Shown here: one piece after another, positions 26,209 to 34,017 of the stretch | Numbering within the stretch: position 1 is the stretch's first letter | Layout of the letters: the number at the start of each line of letters is the position of its first letter | NCBI RefSeq assembly: GCF_000017505.1 | Contig: NC_009675.1 | Span: forward strand, 3,791,001-3,855,000 | DNA from: Anaeromyxobacter sp. Fw109-5 | Lineage (GTDB): Bacteria; Myxococcota; Myxococcia; Myxococcales; Anaeromyxobacteraceae | Direction: 5' to 3' | Length of the DNA stretch: 64,000 bases | Program-made: the position numbers and the translations under genes | The notes under the pieces: generated by a model | Database searches by the model: none | Seen by the model: only the letters and a program-made list of their open reading frames with translations | Told to the model about the DNA's origin: nothing

Positions 26209-26841
26209 CTACCGACGACGAGCCAGAACCACGGTGTCCTTCATGGTCGCCTCCTGCCCCTCCGGCCCTCGTCCGGGGCGCTCCCAGATCTCTGCGATGA
26301 GGAGTTGCCAGCCCCCACCATCGAGACCGAGGCTCTCGACCTCGGACTGGGGACGAGGAAACTTCGTGGGATCGGCAGGATCCTCAGCCATGCGAGACCA
26401 CGACGGCGGTGCCGCGTGCGAGGTGACGAGCAGGTGTCCGCCCTCGGCGACCGCTGATGCGGCGCGCCTGAGGATGCCGGTGCGATTCAGCTCGACGGGC
26501 GACTGGAAGAACGATGCGGTCACCAGGTCGTAGTGGTGAGAGGGCGTCCAACGGCTGAGGTCCTGGACCTCGAAGTGCGCTCGCTCCACCAGCTTCTGGG
26601 CTCGAGCGGCCGCCTCTGAACGGAGAACGGCAGTGGCGGAGATCTCGACGCCGGTCGCGTCCCAGCCTCTCGAGGCGAGCCAGAGGACGTCGGCGCCTTC
26701 GCCGCTACCGATGTCGAGCGCCCGCGCTGGCGTGAGGCCGGCTGCGATCTTCTCGAGCACTGCATTGACCCGTCCCGACCAGATCTTCCCGGCGGCCGAG
26801 TATCGCTGTTCCCAGAACGCGTTTGGACTCTGTTGCGGCAT
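26209..26841 (-). CDS. SAM-dependent methyltransferase, TehB/tellurite-type group
   Basis: A 210-residue class I methyltransferase. It opens NAFWEQRYSAAGKIWSGRVN, a signature of small methyltransferases related to thiopurine/TehB types, followed by motif I ALDIGSGEGADVLWLASRGW and VTGVEIS-like ATGVEISATAVLRSE. Later blocks are LVTASFFQSPVEL and AEGGHLLVTSHAA. AGGAGG precedes ATG 26841. It lies 44 bp after the Rrf2 gene and forms an operon with it. Convergent with the selenoprotein gene (34 bp between stops). A role in methylating a metalloid or thiol is plausible but inferred. Confidence 0.88.
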   Translation of the reverse strand: MPQQSPNAFWEQRYSAAGKIWSGRVNAVLEKIAAGLTPARALDIGSGEGADVLWLASRGWDATGVEISATAVLRSEAAARAQKLVERAHFEVQDLSRWTPSHHYDLVTASFFQSPVELNRTGILRRAASAVAEGGHLLVTSHAAPPSWSRMAEDPADPTKFPRPQSEVESLGLDGGGWQLLIAEIWERPGRGPEGQEATMKDTVVLARRR

Positions 26842-26885
26842 GGCCGTTCCTCCTGAGGATTCCGAGCCGAACCTCTGCGGGGGCG

Positions 26886-27407
26886 CTAGGCTGGGTGTGG
26901 GACGCGCCCGGATTTCGTACGCAGCTTCGATCGTAGAGTGCTCGTGCGGCGTTCGGTCCTCGTCGCCGCGGTCGAATGACCCGTGTCCTTGCAGACCTGC
27001 TCGAAGGCCGCGGCAAGATCCGCCAAGGTGACTTGCCCGAGGCGCGCGAGTAGCAACTCCTGTGCGCTGCGCACCGCGTCTCTCAACGCGCCATTTACCG
27101 CACGTTCCACCGCACACGAGGAATTGGAGCCGCCGCTTCCAATCGCGAACAGCGTCGGGCTGCCGACGGCCTGGTAGACATCTCTCAGCGTCGTCGTGCC
27201 CAGGTCACACGCTATCGTCCAGCCTCCGCCACGGCCCTTCTCCGCACGCACGTAGCCAGCTTCCCTCACCGCGCCCATCATTCGGCGCACGACGACGGGA
27301 TTGGTGCCCAGCATCTCGGCCATGTGTTCCGAGGTGAATGGCCCATTGCTGCGCGCCATGTGCATGAGCACGTGCAGTACGCGCGACAGGCGAGTGTCGG
27401 TCCTCAT
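26886..27407 (-). CDS. Rrf2 family transcriptional regulator
   Basis: A 173-residue Rrf2 protein. The winged helix is clear: LSRVLHVLMHMARSNGPFTS, EHMAEMLGTNPVVVRRMMGA and REAGYVRAEKGRGGGWTIAC. A single cysteine lies in GGSNSSCAVERAVNG, so it lacks the three-cysteine Fe-S cluster site of IscR/NsrR types. This YwnA-like branch is often controlled by a thiol-reactive signal. ATG 27407 starts the domain; upstream open codons lack homology. The methyltransferase follows as the likely target. Confidence 0.88.
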   Translation of the reverse strand: MRTDTRLSRVLHVLMHMARSNGPFTSEHMAEMLGTNPVVVRRMMGAVREAGYVRAEKGRGGGWTIACDLGTTTLRDVYQAVGSPTLFAIGSGGSNSSCAVERAVNGALRDAVRSAQELLLARLGQVTLADLAAAFEQVCKDTGHSTAATRTERRTSTLRSKLRTKSGRVPHPA

Positions 27408-27846
27408 CGCCGAGCCTTCGAGGACGGAGCGTTCAGGAGGTCCTCCGTTCAAGTTTCCAGCGAGCACATCAAGCGGGGGCAGCTCGGCGACGGATCCGGT
27501 GGCGGCTCTTACAACGACGGTGCCGCTGCGTCTTCGCGTGTGGCGCCTCCGCGGTGAGTCGTCTCTTCAGGACGAAAAGGTATCATCCGAAGTTACGCGA
27601 TGCAACCCGGTCGTGTTGAACGATGTGCTCCCGACTCACTTCCTCGAACGCGCCTCCACCCCTGAGAAGACCAGCACCTGATCCGGGAGCCGTGCGCCGC
27701 GGGTCTGGACCGCCGACACGGCTCCATTCAGCTCGGCGACGGCGCGCCTTTCGCGTGATCTGTCCGGGCGGCGGCTTCTCATGTCGGCAGCGTCACGAGG
27801 GCGCCAGAGCGCTCAGAACGCTGGCACGAACGCGATCGCGCCCGCG
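27408..27846. other. Intergenic region upstream of the Rrf2 gene
   Basis: About 440 bp without a recognisable gene. The stretch 27565-27605 is the most AT-rich part, and reading the reverse strand TTGCAT followed 15-16 bases later by GATACC could be a weak promoter for the Rrf2 operon. The far end also holds the 3' side of the alginate-lyase gene. No terminator hairpin was identified. Confidence 0.4.
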
Positions 27847-29082
27847 TCAGGGGAGCGTCAACTCCAGTCGTCGCGTCCCGCCGCCGATCTCTCTCGCCAG
27901 CTCGCGGTACCTGGGTTCCTTGAAGCCGACTGCTGCCCGGCGGAGGACGGGGTGAAGGGCGGAAGGACGGAACTCCGTGATCTGCTCGTGCGGAAAGGGC
28001 TCCTCGCCCGTCGCGAACGGCACGAGGTACTCGACCCCTTGCCGCAGCGAGCTCCCCGTCGGGGTGCGGAAGTTCCACAGGTCCACGTCCAGCCGCTCGC
28101 CGAGCGCCGCGAGGTGCATGTACGCAGTGAGGTTGAAGACGCTGTAGTCCCAGGCGCGCGTGCGGCTGAGCTCGCGTGGCTGGCTGCCGTCCGGTTCGAA
28201 CTGCCCCGCGATCCCCGCCTGCCCATCCAGGAGCGCCGTCCGCGCCGCCTCGGTCTCCCCCGTGTAGAGGGCGAGCGCGACGACTTGCACTCGATACCAG
28301 GTCTCCTGGTTGTTACCCCGGTTCGCCTGCACGCGGCCCTTCTGGCTCGTGAGGAGCCACTCCAGGTATGAGCGCATCCACTCCTCGAACGCCTCCTCGT
28401 CCGACGCCGTCCACGCCGGCGAGCCCTCTACCAGCATCACGCCGTCGATGATGGTCGGCAGAAACCGACTCTCGATGATGCCGGCGGCGCGCCCTTCGGC
28501 GACACCCGGGACGCCCTGTGCAAATTCGAGGTGTGGGTTCATCCGCGTCGCCTCGTCCAGGAACCAGACCCTGACGAACCGCGCCAGCTGCTCCGCGAAC
28601 TCCTCCCGGCCGGTCAGGTAATACGCAAGCCCGAGTGTCGAGACGTTGCGGGTGAGGCGTTCGAGGTTCTGCCGATCGGTGATGCGGTCGATCTCGGGGT
28701 TTCGCTCCCCGTCACGCTCGACGTACGGCAAGCCGTCCGGCTTCGACGGGTCGGGCCACCAGTACGGCGCCTGACTCATGTAGTCGTGCTTGTCGCCGCT
28801 CGGCGGGACGACGGGCTCGTCCGTCACGGATACCGGCGGCAGCGCCAGCGCGCGGCCTGCATCTGCTTCGAGCGCGGCGAGCGCCTCCCTGTACTGCGGT
28901 TCTCCCCGGCGCAAGCTGTCCCGCACCCGCGAGACGTGCGCCCCGTCGATCATGAGGAGCCGAGGGCTCGCGGATGGCGGGGTGGGCTCGCCATCGGCGG
29001 CGGGGCCACTGCGCGCGCGATCGCAGCTCCCGGCGAGGGAGAGGACACCCAGCACCATCGCCACATGTAGAGCCTTCCACAT
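27847..29082 (-). CDS. Alginate lyase (PL5-like) lipoprotein
   Basis: A 411-residue lipoprotein: the signal MWKALHVAMVLGVLSLAGSC ends in a lipobox with Cys20. The mature part is an alpha/alpha-toroid-type alginate lyase domain, with KHDYMSQAPYWWPDP near residue 98 and NRGNNQETWYRVQVVALALY near 265, where the conserved Asn-Asn and Tyr of PL5-like lyases are expected. Such enzymes cleave beta-1,4-linked mannuronate chains by beta elimination. It follows the GH3 lipoprotein by 81 bp on the same strand, so both probably sit in the cell envelope and break down a polysaccharide together. Confidence 0.85.
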   Translation of the reverse strand: MWKALHVAMVLGVLSLAGSCDRARSGPAADGEPTPPSASPRLLMIDGAHVSRVRDSLRRGEPQYREALAALEADAGRALALPPVSVTDEPVVPPSGDKHDYMSQAPYWWPDPSKPDGLPYVERDGERNPEIDRITDRQNLERLTRNVSTLGLAYYLTGREEFAEQLARFVRVWFLDEATRMNPHLEFAQGVPGVAEGRAAGIIESRFLPTIIDGVMLVEGSPAWTASDEEAFEEWMRSYLEWLLTSQKGRVQANRGNNQETWYRVQVVALALYTGETEAARTALLDGQAGIAGQFEPDGSQPRELSRTRAWDYSVFNLTAYMHLAALGERLDVDLWNFRTPTGSSLRQGVEYLVPFATGEEPFPHEQITEFRPSALHPVLRRAAVGFKEPRYRELAREIGGGTRRLELTLP

Positions 29083-29163
29083 CGCCTGTTCCCTTATCCG
29101 CTCCGCCAGCGCCGCACCACGCCGCCCCGTCCACGAGCTGGAGGCGGCGGCGTGGTCGCCCAC

Positions 29164-31653
29164 TTACCGGCGCGGCACCCCCGCAGCGACGGAGACCGCC
29201 TGCTGGAGCGGGGTCTCCGCGGACGACGTCCCGACGTGCACGGTGTAGCTGCCTGGAGCCGTTCTCCACTCGCCCCGTCCCCAGCCCGGCTCGGGAACGT
29301 CTTTCTCGGGCACCCAGTACGAGAGCGGATGGTTGGCCGCGGACTCGTCGACGGTGACGGTCACCTGCCGGCTCTCGCCGGGCATGAGATCGACCTTCTG
29401 GAAACCGACGAGCCGCTTCGAGGGCTGACCCGCCTCCGGCGGCAGCGTGAGGTAGACCTGCGAGGCCTCCGCGCCCTGCCGCGTCCCCGTGTTCGTGATC
29501 CTATAGGAGACGTTCAGGACGTTCTGGCCCTGCGGGCCGGCGACCGTTTGAACCGATAGGTCAGCGTACGCGAACGTCGTGTACGACAGGCCGAAGCCGA
29601 ACGGGAACACGGGTTTCACGTTGTTGGCCTCGTACCACCGGTACCCCACCTGCAGCCCCTCGCTGTACTGCGCGGAGAACCGCTTCTGGCCCTCCAGCGT
29701 CGGCGAAGGATCTCCGCCCGGCTCGTTGCTGTTCGACGGGGTCGCCAGCCAGTGCGGCGGGCCGACCCACAGCCCGGGGAACTGCGCCGTCGTCTCGTGA
29801 GCGGCTTCCCTTTCCGAGTTGCCGAACGTCATGGGCAGCTTCCCCGAGGGATTGCGCAAGCCGAAGAGGATGTTCGCGACCGCGAGGCCGTCCGACTGCC
29901 CCGGGTACCAGGCCTCGACGAGCGCCGGCACCTTGTCGAGCCACGGCATGAGGACCATGCCCTCGGTCTTGAGGACGACCACCGTCTTCTTCGCGACCTC
30001 TGGATCCGCCGACAGCTCCGCCATGAGCATCTCCTGCTGCGTCCCCTCGCCTCTCTCCGGCCGCTGCAGGACGTACTCGCCCTCCTCCAGCTCGTCGTAC
30101 GCGCAGAAGTTCGGATCCGCGGGAGGAATGACCGGCAAGCTCAAGGTCTCCCGGTCGCACAGCTCGTGCGGGTTGTCGCCCACCATGACGATCACGACGT
30201 CGGATTTCCTTGCGAGCTCGATGGCCCTCTCCCGGTCCTCCTTCTTGCCGGTACCGCCGGCGCTGTCGTAGGTGACCGTGGCCGGGGAGCCCAGCGTGAT
30301 GAGGACGTGCTCCAGCCCCTCTTGCGGACTCACAGTGAAGGGCGCGACGACCCCTACGTTGTCCGCGCGAATGGACCGGGGGGGCAGCTTCGCCTGGCCG
30401 GCGAACCACTCCGCGCCGATGAGCGCGATCGACCGGATCTCCTTGGGTTCGAGCGGCAGGAAGCCCTGCTCGTTCTTGAGCAGGACGATGCCCTGCTCCG
30501 CGAGCTCGCGAGCCACCGCCGCGTGGGCGACGAAGTCGACCGGGGACCCGTAGAGCGCGTCGAAGTCGGTGTCGAAGTGGCCGAACTTGAACATCTGGAC
30601 GTAACGACGCCGGAGCATCTGGTCGATGTCGCCGACGGTGATGGTGCCCGCGTCCAGGGCGGCCCTGATGCCTTCGCTCCCCGGGTTCCCGCGCTGTCCG
30701 CGCTGTGGCTCGAGCGAGTAGTGCAGCGGCGTGATGTGGGAAAGCTCCCAGTCCACCCCGGCCTTGATCGACGGCGCGACGTCGTGCACGGCTCGCCGGT
30801 CGGACATCACGTATCCCTGGAACCCCCAGCGCTCGCGGAGCGTCGTCTTGAGCAGATCCTCGTTCGAGCATGCGGAGACGCCGTTGATCTCCGGAAAGGC
30901 GCACATGATCGACGCTGGCTGAGCGTCCCGGACCGACATCTCGAAGGGCAGCAGGTAGAGCTCGTGCAGCGCGCGCGGCGGCACGACCGTCGCCATCTGA
31001 CGGCGCTGGGATTCCTGCTCGTTCGCGGCGAAGTGCTTCGCGTTCGCGTGAATGCCGTGGGCCTGGATGCCCTTGATCTGCTCGGTGGCCATCACGCCGG
31101 ACAGGTACGGATCCTCACTCTGATATTCGTAGTTGCGTCCACCGAATGGGTGGCGATGGAGGTTCATTCCGGGCGCGAGCATCACCTGGTGCCCGACGCT
31201 CCGCGCCTCGGCGCCGAGCACCTCGCCGAGCTGACGGTTGAGCTCTGGGTTGAACGTGGCCGCGCTCGCTGGCGTGGACGGCACTGCCGTCGCCACGGGC
31301 TCCGGGAGGCAGCTTCCGCCGCGCACGCCCGTCCCGCCGTTGATCATGCGGACGGTCGGGATCGCGAGCTCGGGAATGCCCTGGATGTGGCGGGCGATCT
31401 GCGTGAACTCACAGCCCGGCGGCCGATTCTCGTCCTTCTCCGCAGGCCGCGTGTCGTTGGAGATCTGCTGGACCTTCTGCTCGAGCGTCATCTGCGGGAT
31501 GAGCAGGTCCGCGCGTTGCTCAGCGGTGAGGCTGGTGTTCATCCAGGGGAGACCGGACTGCTGCGCCCCGGACTCAGCATCGACGCTTCGGCCGCAACTC
31601 ACGCCCAACGACAGAAGACCGACCACGGTCACTGCACGCAATTCACTCCACAT
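29164..31653 (-). CDS. Glycoside hydrolase family 3 (beta-glucosidase-like) lipoprotein
   Basis: An 829-residue GH3 enzyme with a lipoprotein signal (AVTVVGLLSLGVSC, Cys20). The barrel domain carries MLAPGMNLHRHPFGGRNYEY, NAKHFAANEQESQRR and the nucleophile aspartate in GFQGYVMSDRRAVHD. The second domain has EQGIVLLKNEQGFLPL, and the C-terminal fibronectin III-like domain follows VFPFGFGLSYTTFAYADLSV. At the nucleophile most beta-glucosidases have Ser-Asp-Trp; here it is Ser-Asp-Arg, which may alter the +1/-1 site. Start ATG 31653 is chosen for the signal peptide. First gene of an operon with the lyase. Confidence 0.93.
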   Translation of the reverse strand: MWSELRAVTVVGLLSLGVSCGRSVDAESGAQQSGLPWMNTSLTAEQRADLLIPQMTLEQKVQQISNDTRPAEKDENRPPGCEFTQIARHIQGIPELAIPTVRMINGGTGVRGGSCLPEPVATAVPSTPASAATFNPELNRQLGEVLGAEARSVGHQVMLAPGMNLHRHPFGGRNYEYQSEDPYLSGVMATEQIKGIQAHGIHANAKHFAANEQESQRRQMATVVPPRALHELYLLPFEMSVRDAQPASIMCAFPEINGVSACSNEDLLKTTLRERWGFQGYVMSDRRAVHDVAPSIKAGVDWELSHITPLHYSLEPQRGQRGNPGSEGIRAALDAGTITVGDIDQMLRRRYVQMFKFGHFDTDFDALYGSPVDFVAHAAVARELAEQGIVLLKNEQGFLPLEPKEIRSIALIGAEWFAGQAKLPPRSIRADNVGVVAPFTVSPQEGLEHVLITLGSPATVTYDSAGGTGKKEDRERAIELARKSDVVIVMVGDNPHELCDRETLSLPVIPPADPNFCAYDELEEGEYVLQRPERGEGTQQEMLMAELSADPEVAKKTVVVLKTEGMVLMPWLDKVPALVEAWYPGQSDGLAVANILFGLRNPSGKLPMTFGNSEREAAHETTAQFPGLWVGPPHWLATPSNSNEPGGDPSPTLEGQKRFSAQYSEGLQVGYRWYEANNVKPVFPFGFGLSYTTFAYADLSVQTVAGPQGQNVLNVSYRITNTGTRQGAEASQVYLTLPPEAGQPSKRLVGFQKVDLMPGESRQVTVTVDESAANHPLSYWVPEKDVPEPGWGRGEWRTAPGSYTVHVGTSSAETPLQQAVSVAAGVPRR

Positions 31654-32226
31654 GATGTGCCCCTCACCCTTTGGCCGCTCGACCGCGCCCGTGACCTGCC
31701 CCGCCGCGTCCACGCGTTGGACGCGCGTCGTCGCTCGCCCGCGTCGCGTGCGCGCCGGCCCGGGACTAGGCGCGCACTCCTTGTGAAGTCGTCTCGCGCG
31801 GAGCGTTCGCCGAGCGCTACTCGACCGCACCGCCTTCCGGCCGCGCCGGCCTCGGGGAGGAGTCGGCCACGCATGCGGGGCGGCCGCTCGACACCTCCTC
31901 GAGTGGCAGCACGTGCGTGCCCTCGGACCTCAAGGTGCGCCGCGACGTCGCGGAGTGGGTCGGGCGGTCGCGCCCTCGCTGCCGGGCCGAGCGTTGCAAG
32001 GTCCGAGGCGAGGCACGCGTCCGTGGCAAGCGCTGGCATGGTGCCCCCAGGAATGGAACTCCGCGCGCAAAATGTGGGTCGCCTCGCCCTCGTTTCCAAG
32101 CCGAGGCGAGCCCCTGCTTCACCAGCGGTGGGCCGGGAGCTCCTCGGCGAACGAGCGAAGCGCGCCGTCTTGCGCGAGGTGCAGCATGCGCCACGCTCAC
32201 CCTCCCCGCGACGACGACGAGGATGC
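31654..32226. other. Gap without a recognisable intact gene
   Basis: About 570 bp upstream of the GH3 gene. Open frames on both strands are arginine- and proline-rich without family likeness. It must hold the promoter of the GH3-lyase operon; no elements are assigned. Confidence 0.45.
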
Positions 32227-32628
32227 AAGGTCGGCTATCTCATCGGCAGCCTCGCGTAGGCCTCGATCAACCGCCAGCTCGCGGGGGCGCTCGCGCGCCT
32301 CGCTCCGCCCGACCTCGAGCTGACGGAGATCCCGTTCAAGGACCTGGCGGTCTACAGCTATGACTACGACGCCGACTACCCGCCGGTCGCGCGCACCTTC
32401 AAGAAGGCCATCGCCGACAGCGACGCGATCCTCTTCGTCACGCCGGAGTACAACCGCTCGATGCCGGGTGGCCTGAAGAACGCCATCGACTGGGCGAGCC
32501 GGCTGTGGGGACAGAACTCCTTCACGCGCAAGCCGTGCGCGATCATCGGCGGCTCCATCGGCTCCATCGGCACGGCCGTCGCGCAGCAAAGCCTCCGAGG
32601 CGTCCTAGCGTTCTGCAACGCGCCGGGC
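32227..32628 (+). pseudogene. NADPH-dependent FMN reductase, broken by an amber codon and 3' truncated
   Basis: The frame reads CKVGYLIGSLA, a TAG at 32257-32259, then ASINRQLAGALARLAPPDLE, FVTPEYNRSMPGGLKNAIDW and IIGGSIGSIGTAVAQQSLRG. These are the flavodoxin-like FMN reductase motifs (SLA-x-ASINRQ phosphate loop; TPEYN; PGGLKNAIDW). TAG replaces the residue usually Lys or Arg after SLA. No start codon precedes the first strand and the last helix is missing beyond LAFCNAPG, where the sequence joins the reverse-strand DUF5996 fragment. Confidence 0.75.
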
Positions 32629-33010
32629 TCTGCTTTCCAACGAACTCGTTAGCGCCGCGTCGCTCCTACGCAGGACCTCCCAGAAACTGCGGAGCGGCCG
32701 CGACGTCGTACTACTCTCGGTGGACCTCGTCCGCGGTCGGGGTATCGGATCCGGCACCTCGACCGGGACGGGCCACAGACGAACCTCGATCCCGAGGTCC
32801 CGGAGGAGCGCCAGGTACTCCGCGTAGAACGCACGCACCGTCCGCGGCTCGAGCGGCATCGCGACCGCGAGCGGTCGTCGCAGCGCGCGGTGAGCACGCG
32901 GCGGACGAGGCGTGTCGAATTCCATGTCGAGGCACGTGGGTCGTGTCGCGCGTCGCGTTCCACGGCGCGAGCGGCAGCTCCGGCCAGTCTGTCGCGATGC
33001 GCATCTGCAA
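32625..33010 (-). pseudogene. DUF5996 family gene, internally deleted and frameshifted
   Basis: Pieces of a DUF5996 protein lie in several frames: DWPELPLAPWNATRDT near 33000, then EFDTPRPPRAHRALRRP, AMPLEPRTVRAFYAEYLALL and RLWPVPVEVPDPIP, then FWEVLRR and EFVGKQSP near 32630. The first piece is followed directly by material that should lie about 50 residues further on, so part of the N-terminal half is deleted. The end abuts the truncated FMN reductase. Dead gene. Confidence 0.65.
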
Positions 33011-33071
33011 TGGACCCTCGCCGCCGGCGCGGTCGATCTACCGCCGAACGACCCCGCGGCGAGCCGTCGCG

Positions 33072-33500
33072 CTACAGCAACCCGATCTGCCGCAGGAAGC
33101 TGACCTGGTCGTAGAAGAGCTTCTCCTCCACGATCTCGCCGTTCTTCCAGCGCGCGACCGTGCAGAACTCGAGCTCGAACGACTTGCCCGTGGGGGGATG
33201 CACCTCGCCGCTGAGATCCTTCCACGGCCCGATCATCTTCCCCTTCCACTTCGCGATCGTGCAGGTCCACTCGCCCGAAGCGAACATCACCTTGTAGGGA
33301 TTGTTCTCGAGCTGGTTCTCGATCGACTTGAAGAAGGCCTCCGACTCCGCATGGTGTGCGTCGCGACCGCGCGTGGGGTCTGGCTGGCCGGGCCAGAACA
33401 CCTGCGTGTCCGGCGAGTGGCGCTTCCTGAAGACCTCCCAGTCCTGGTTGTTCCAGGCATCGTCGAGCGTCTTCATCCGCTGCAGGTTGTCTTCCGCCAT
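33072..33500 (-). CDS. SnoaL-like / NTF2-fold protein
   Basis: A 142-residue NTF2-like protein: LQRMKTLDDAWNNQDWEVFR, then HSPDTQVFWPGQPDPTRGRD, SGEWTCTIAKWKGKM and TVARWKNGEIVEEKLFYDQV. These fit the SnoaL/ester-cyclase-like group whose members bind small hydrophobic ligands; no catalysis is proven. GAGGAGGAG gives a strong ribosome-binding site before ATG 33500, so the upstream in-frame ATG is not used. It ends in a region of decayed genes but appears intact. Confidence 0.85.
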   Translation of the reverse strand: MAEDNLQRMKTLDDAWNNQDWEVFRKRHSPDTQVFWPGQPDPTRGRDAHHAESEAFFKSIENQLENNPYKVMFASGEWTCTIAKWKGKMIGPWKDLSGEVHPPTGKSFELEFCTVARWKNGEIVEEKLFYDQVSFLRQIGLL

Positions 33501-33908
33501 GATCTCCTCCTCGAGAACGCCACGCCCGGGACCGGCGCATGCCATCCGTTCTTCCAAGTCGTCCTTGTATGAGGCGCCAATGCCGTCAACGCCCTGTCAC
33601 CGAGCGGGCGGCTGCGATGACGTCTGGCTCACGGCCCAGCCGACGCGCGGTCTGCTCATCACCGGCCTCTTCGGCGCCCGCCGCCGGCGGCGGAAGCTCC
33701 GGAGGGCGCTCCGCGCTCTCCGGACGCTGGTGGTCGAGGGCCGCATCGCGGACCCGCGCGGCCCGGCGACCCGGAGACACGCCGAGCAGGACCGGAAGCC
33801 GGAGCGCATCCCGCCCTCTGCGAGCGGCGACGCGCTGGTGGCCAGGATTCGCGCGTTCGTGTCCGTAGAATTGTGTGACTCGGAAAGCCGCGGACGATGA
33901 GGGTCAAG

Positions 33909-33995
33909 GCTGACGTCAGCGCTGACATCACCTAGCGTGAACACGAACGGACGCGTATAGGCCCCAATCGCCGGCCGACGTCACCGTTGACGTTA
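33909..33995. repeat. Cluster of four TGACGTCA-like motifs in a gene-free region
   Basis: The perfect palindrome gctgacgtcagc (33909-33920) is followed by gctgacatca (33919-33928), cgacgtca (33976-33983) and tgacgtta (33988-33995). This 520-bp region (33501-34017) has no recognisable gene and is locally less GC-rich. The motifs could be binding sites, but no forward gene follows within 4 kb, so their role is unclear. Confidence 0.5.
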
Positions 33996-34017
33996 CACCA
34001 TCCGTGATGGCTCCGAG

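Noticed and set aside
32257-32259. TAG in the FMN reductase as a pyrrolysine codon
   Set aside because: The gene also lacks a start and its 3' end, and the residue is not an active-site position. Decay explains it better.
29752-32259. Long forward open frame opposite the GH3 gene
   Set aside because: It is the complement of a well-supported GH3 enzyme in a GC-rich genome; its translation is Arg/His/Asp-rich with no domain.
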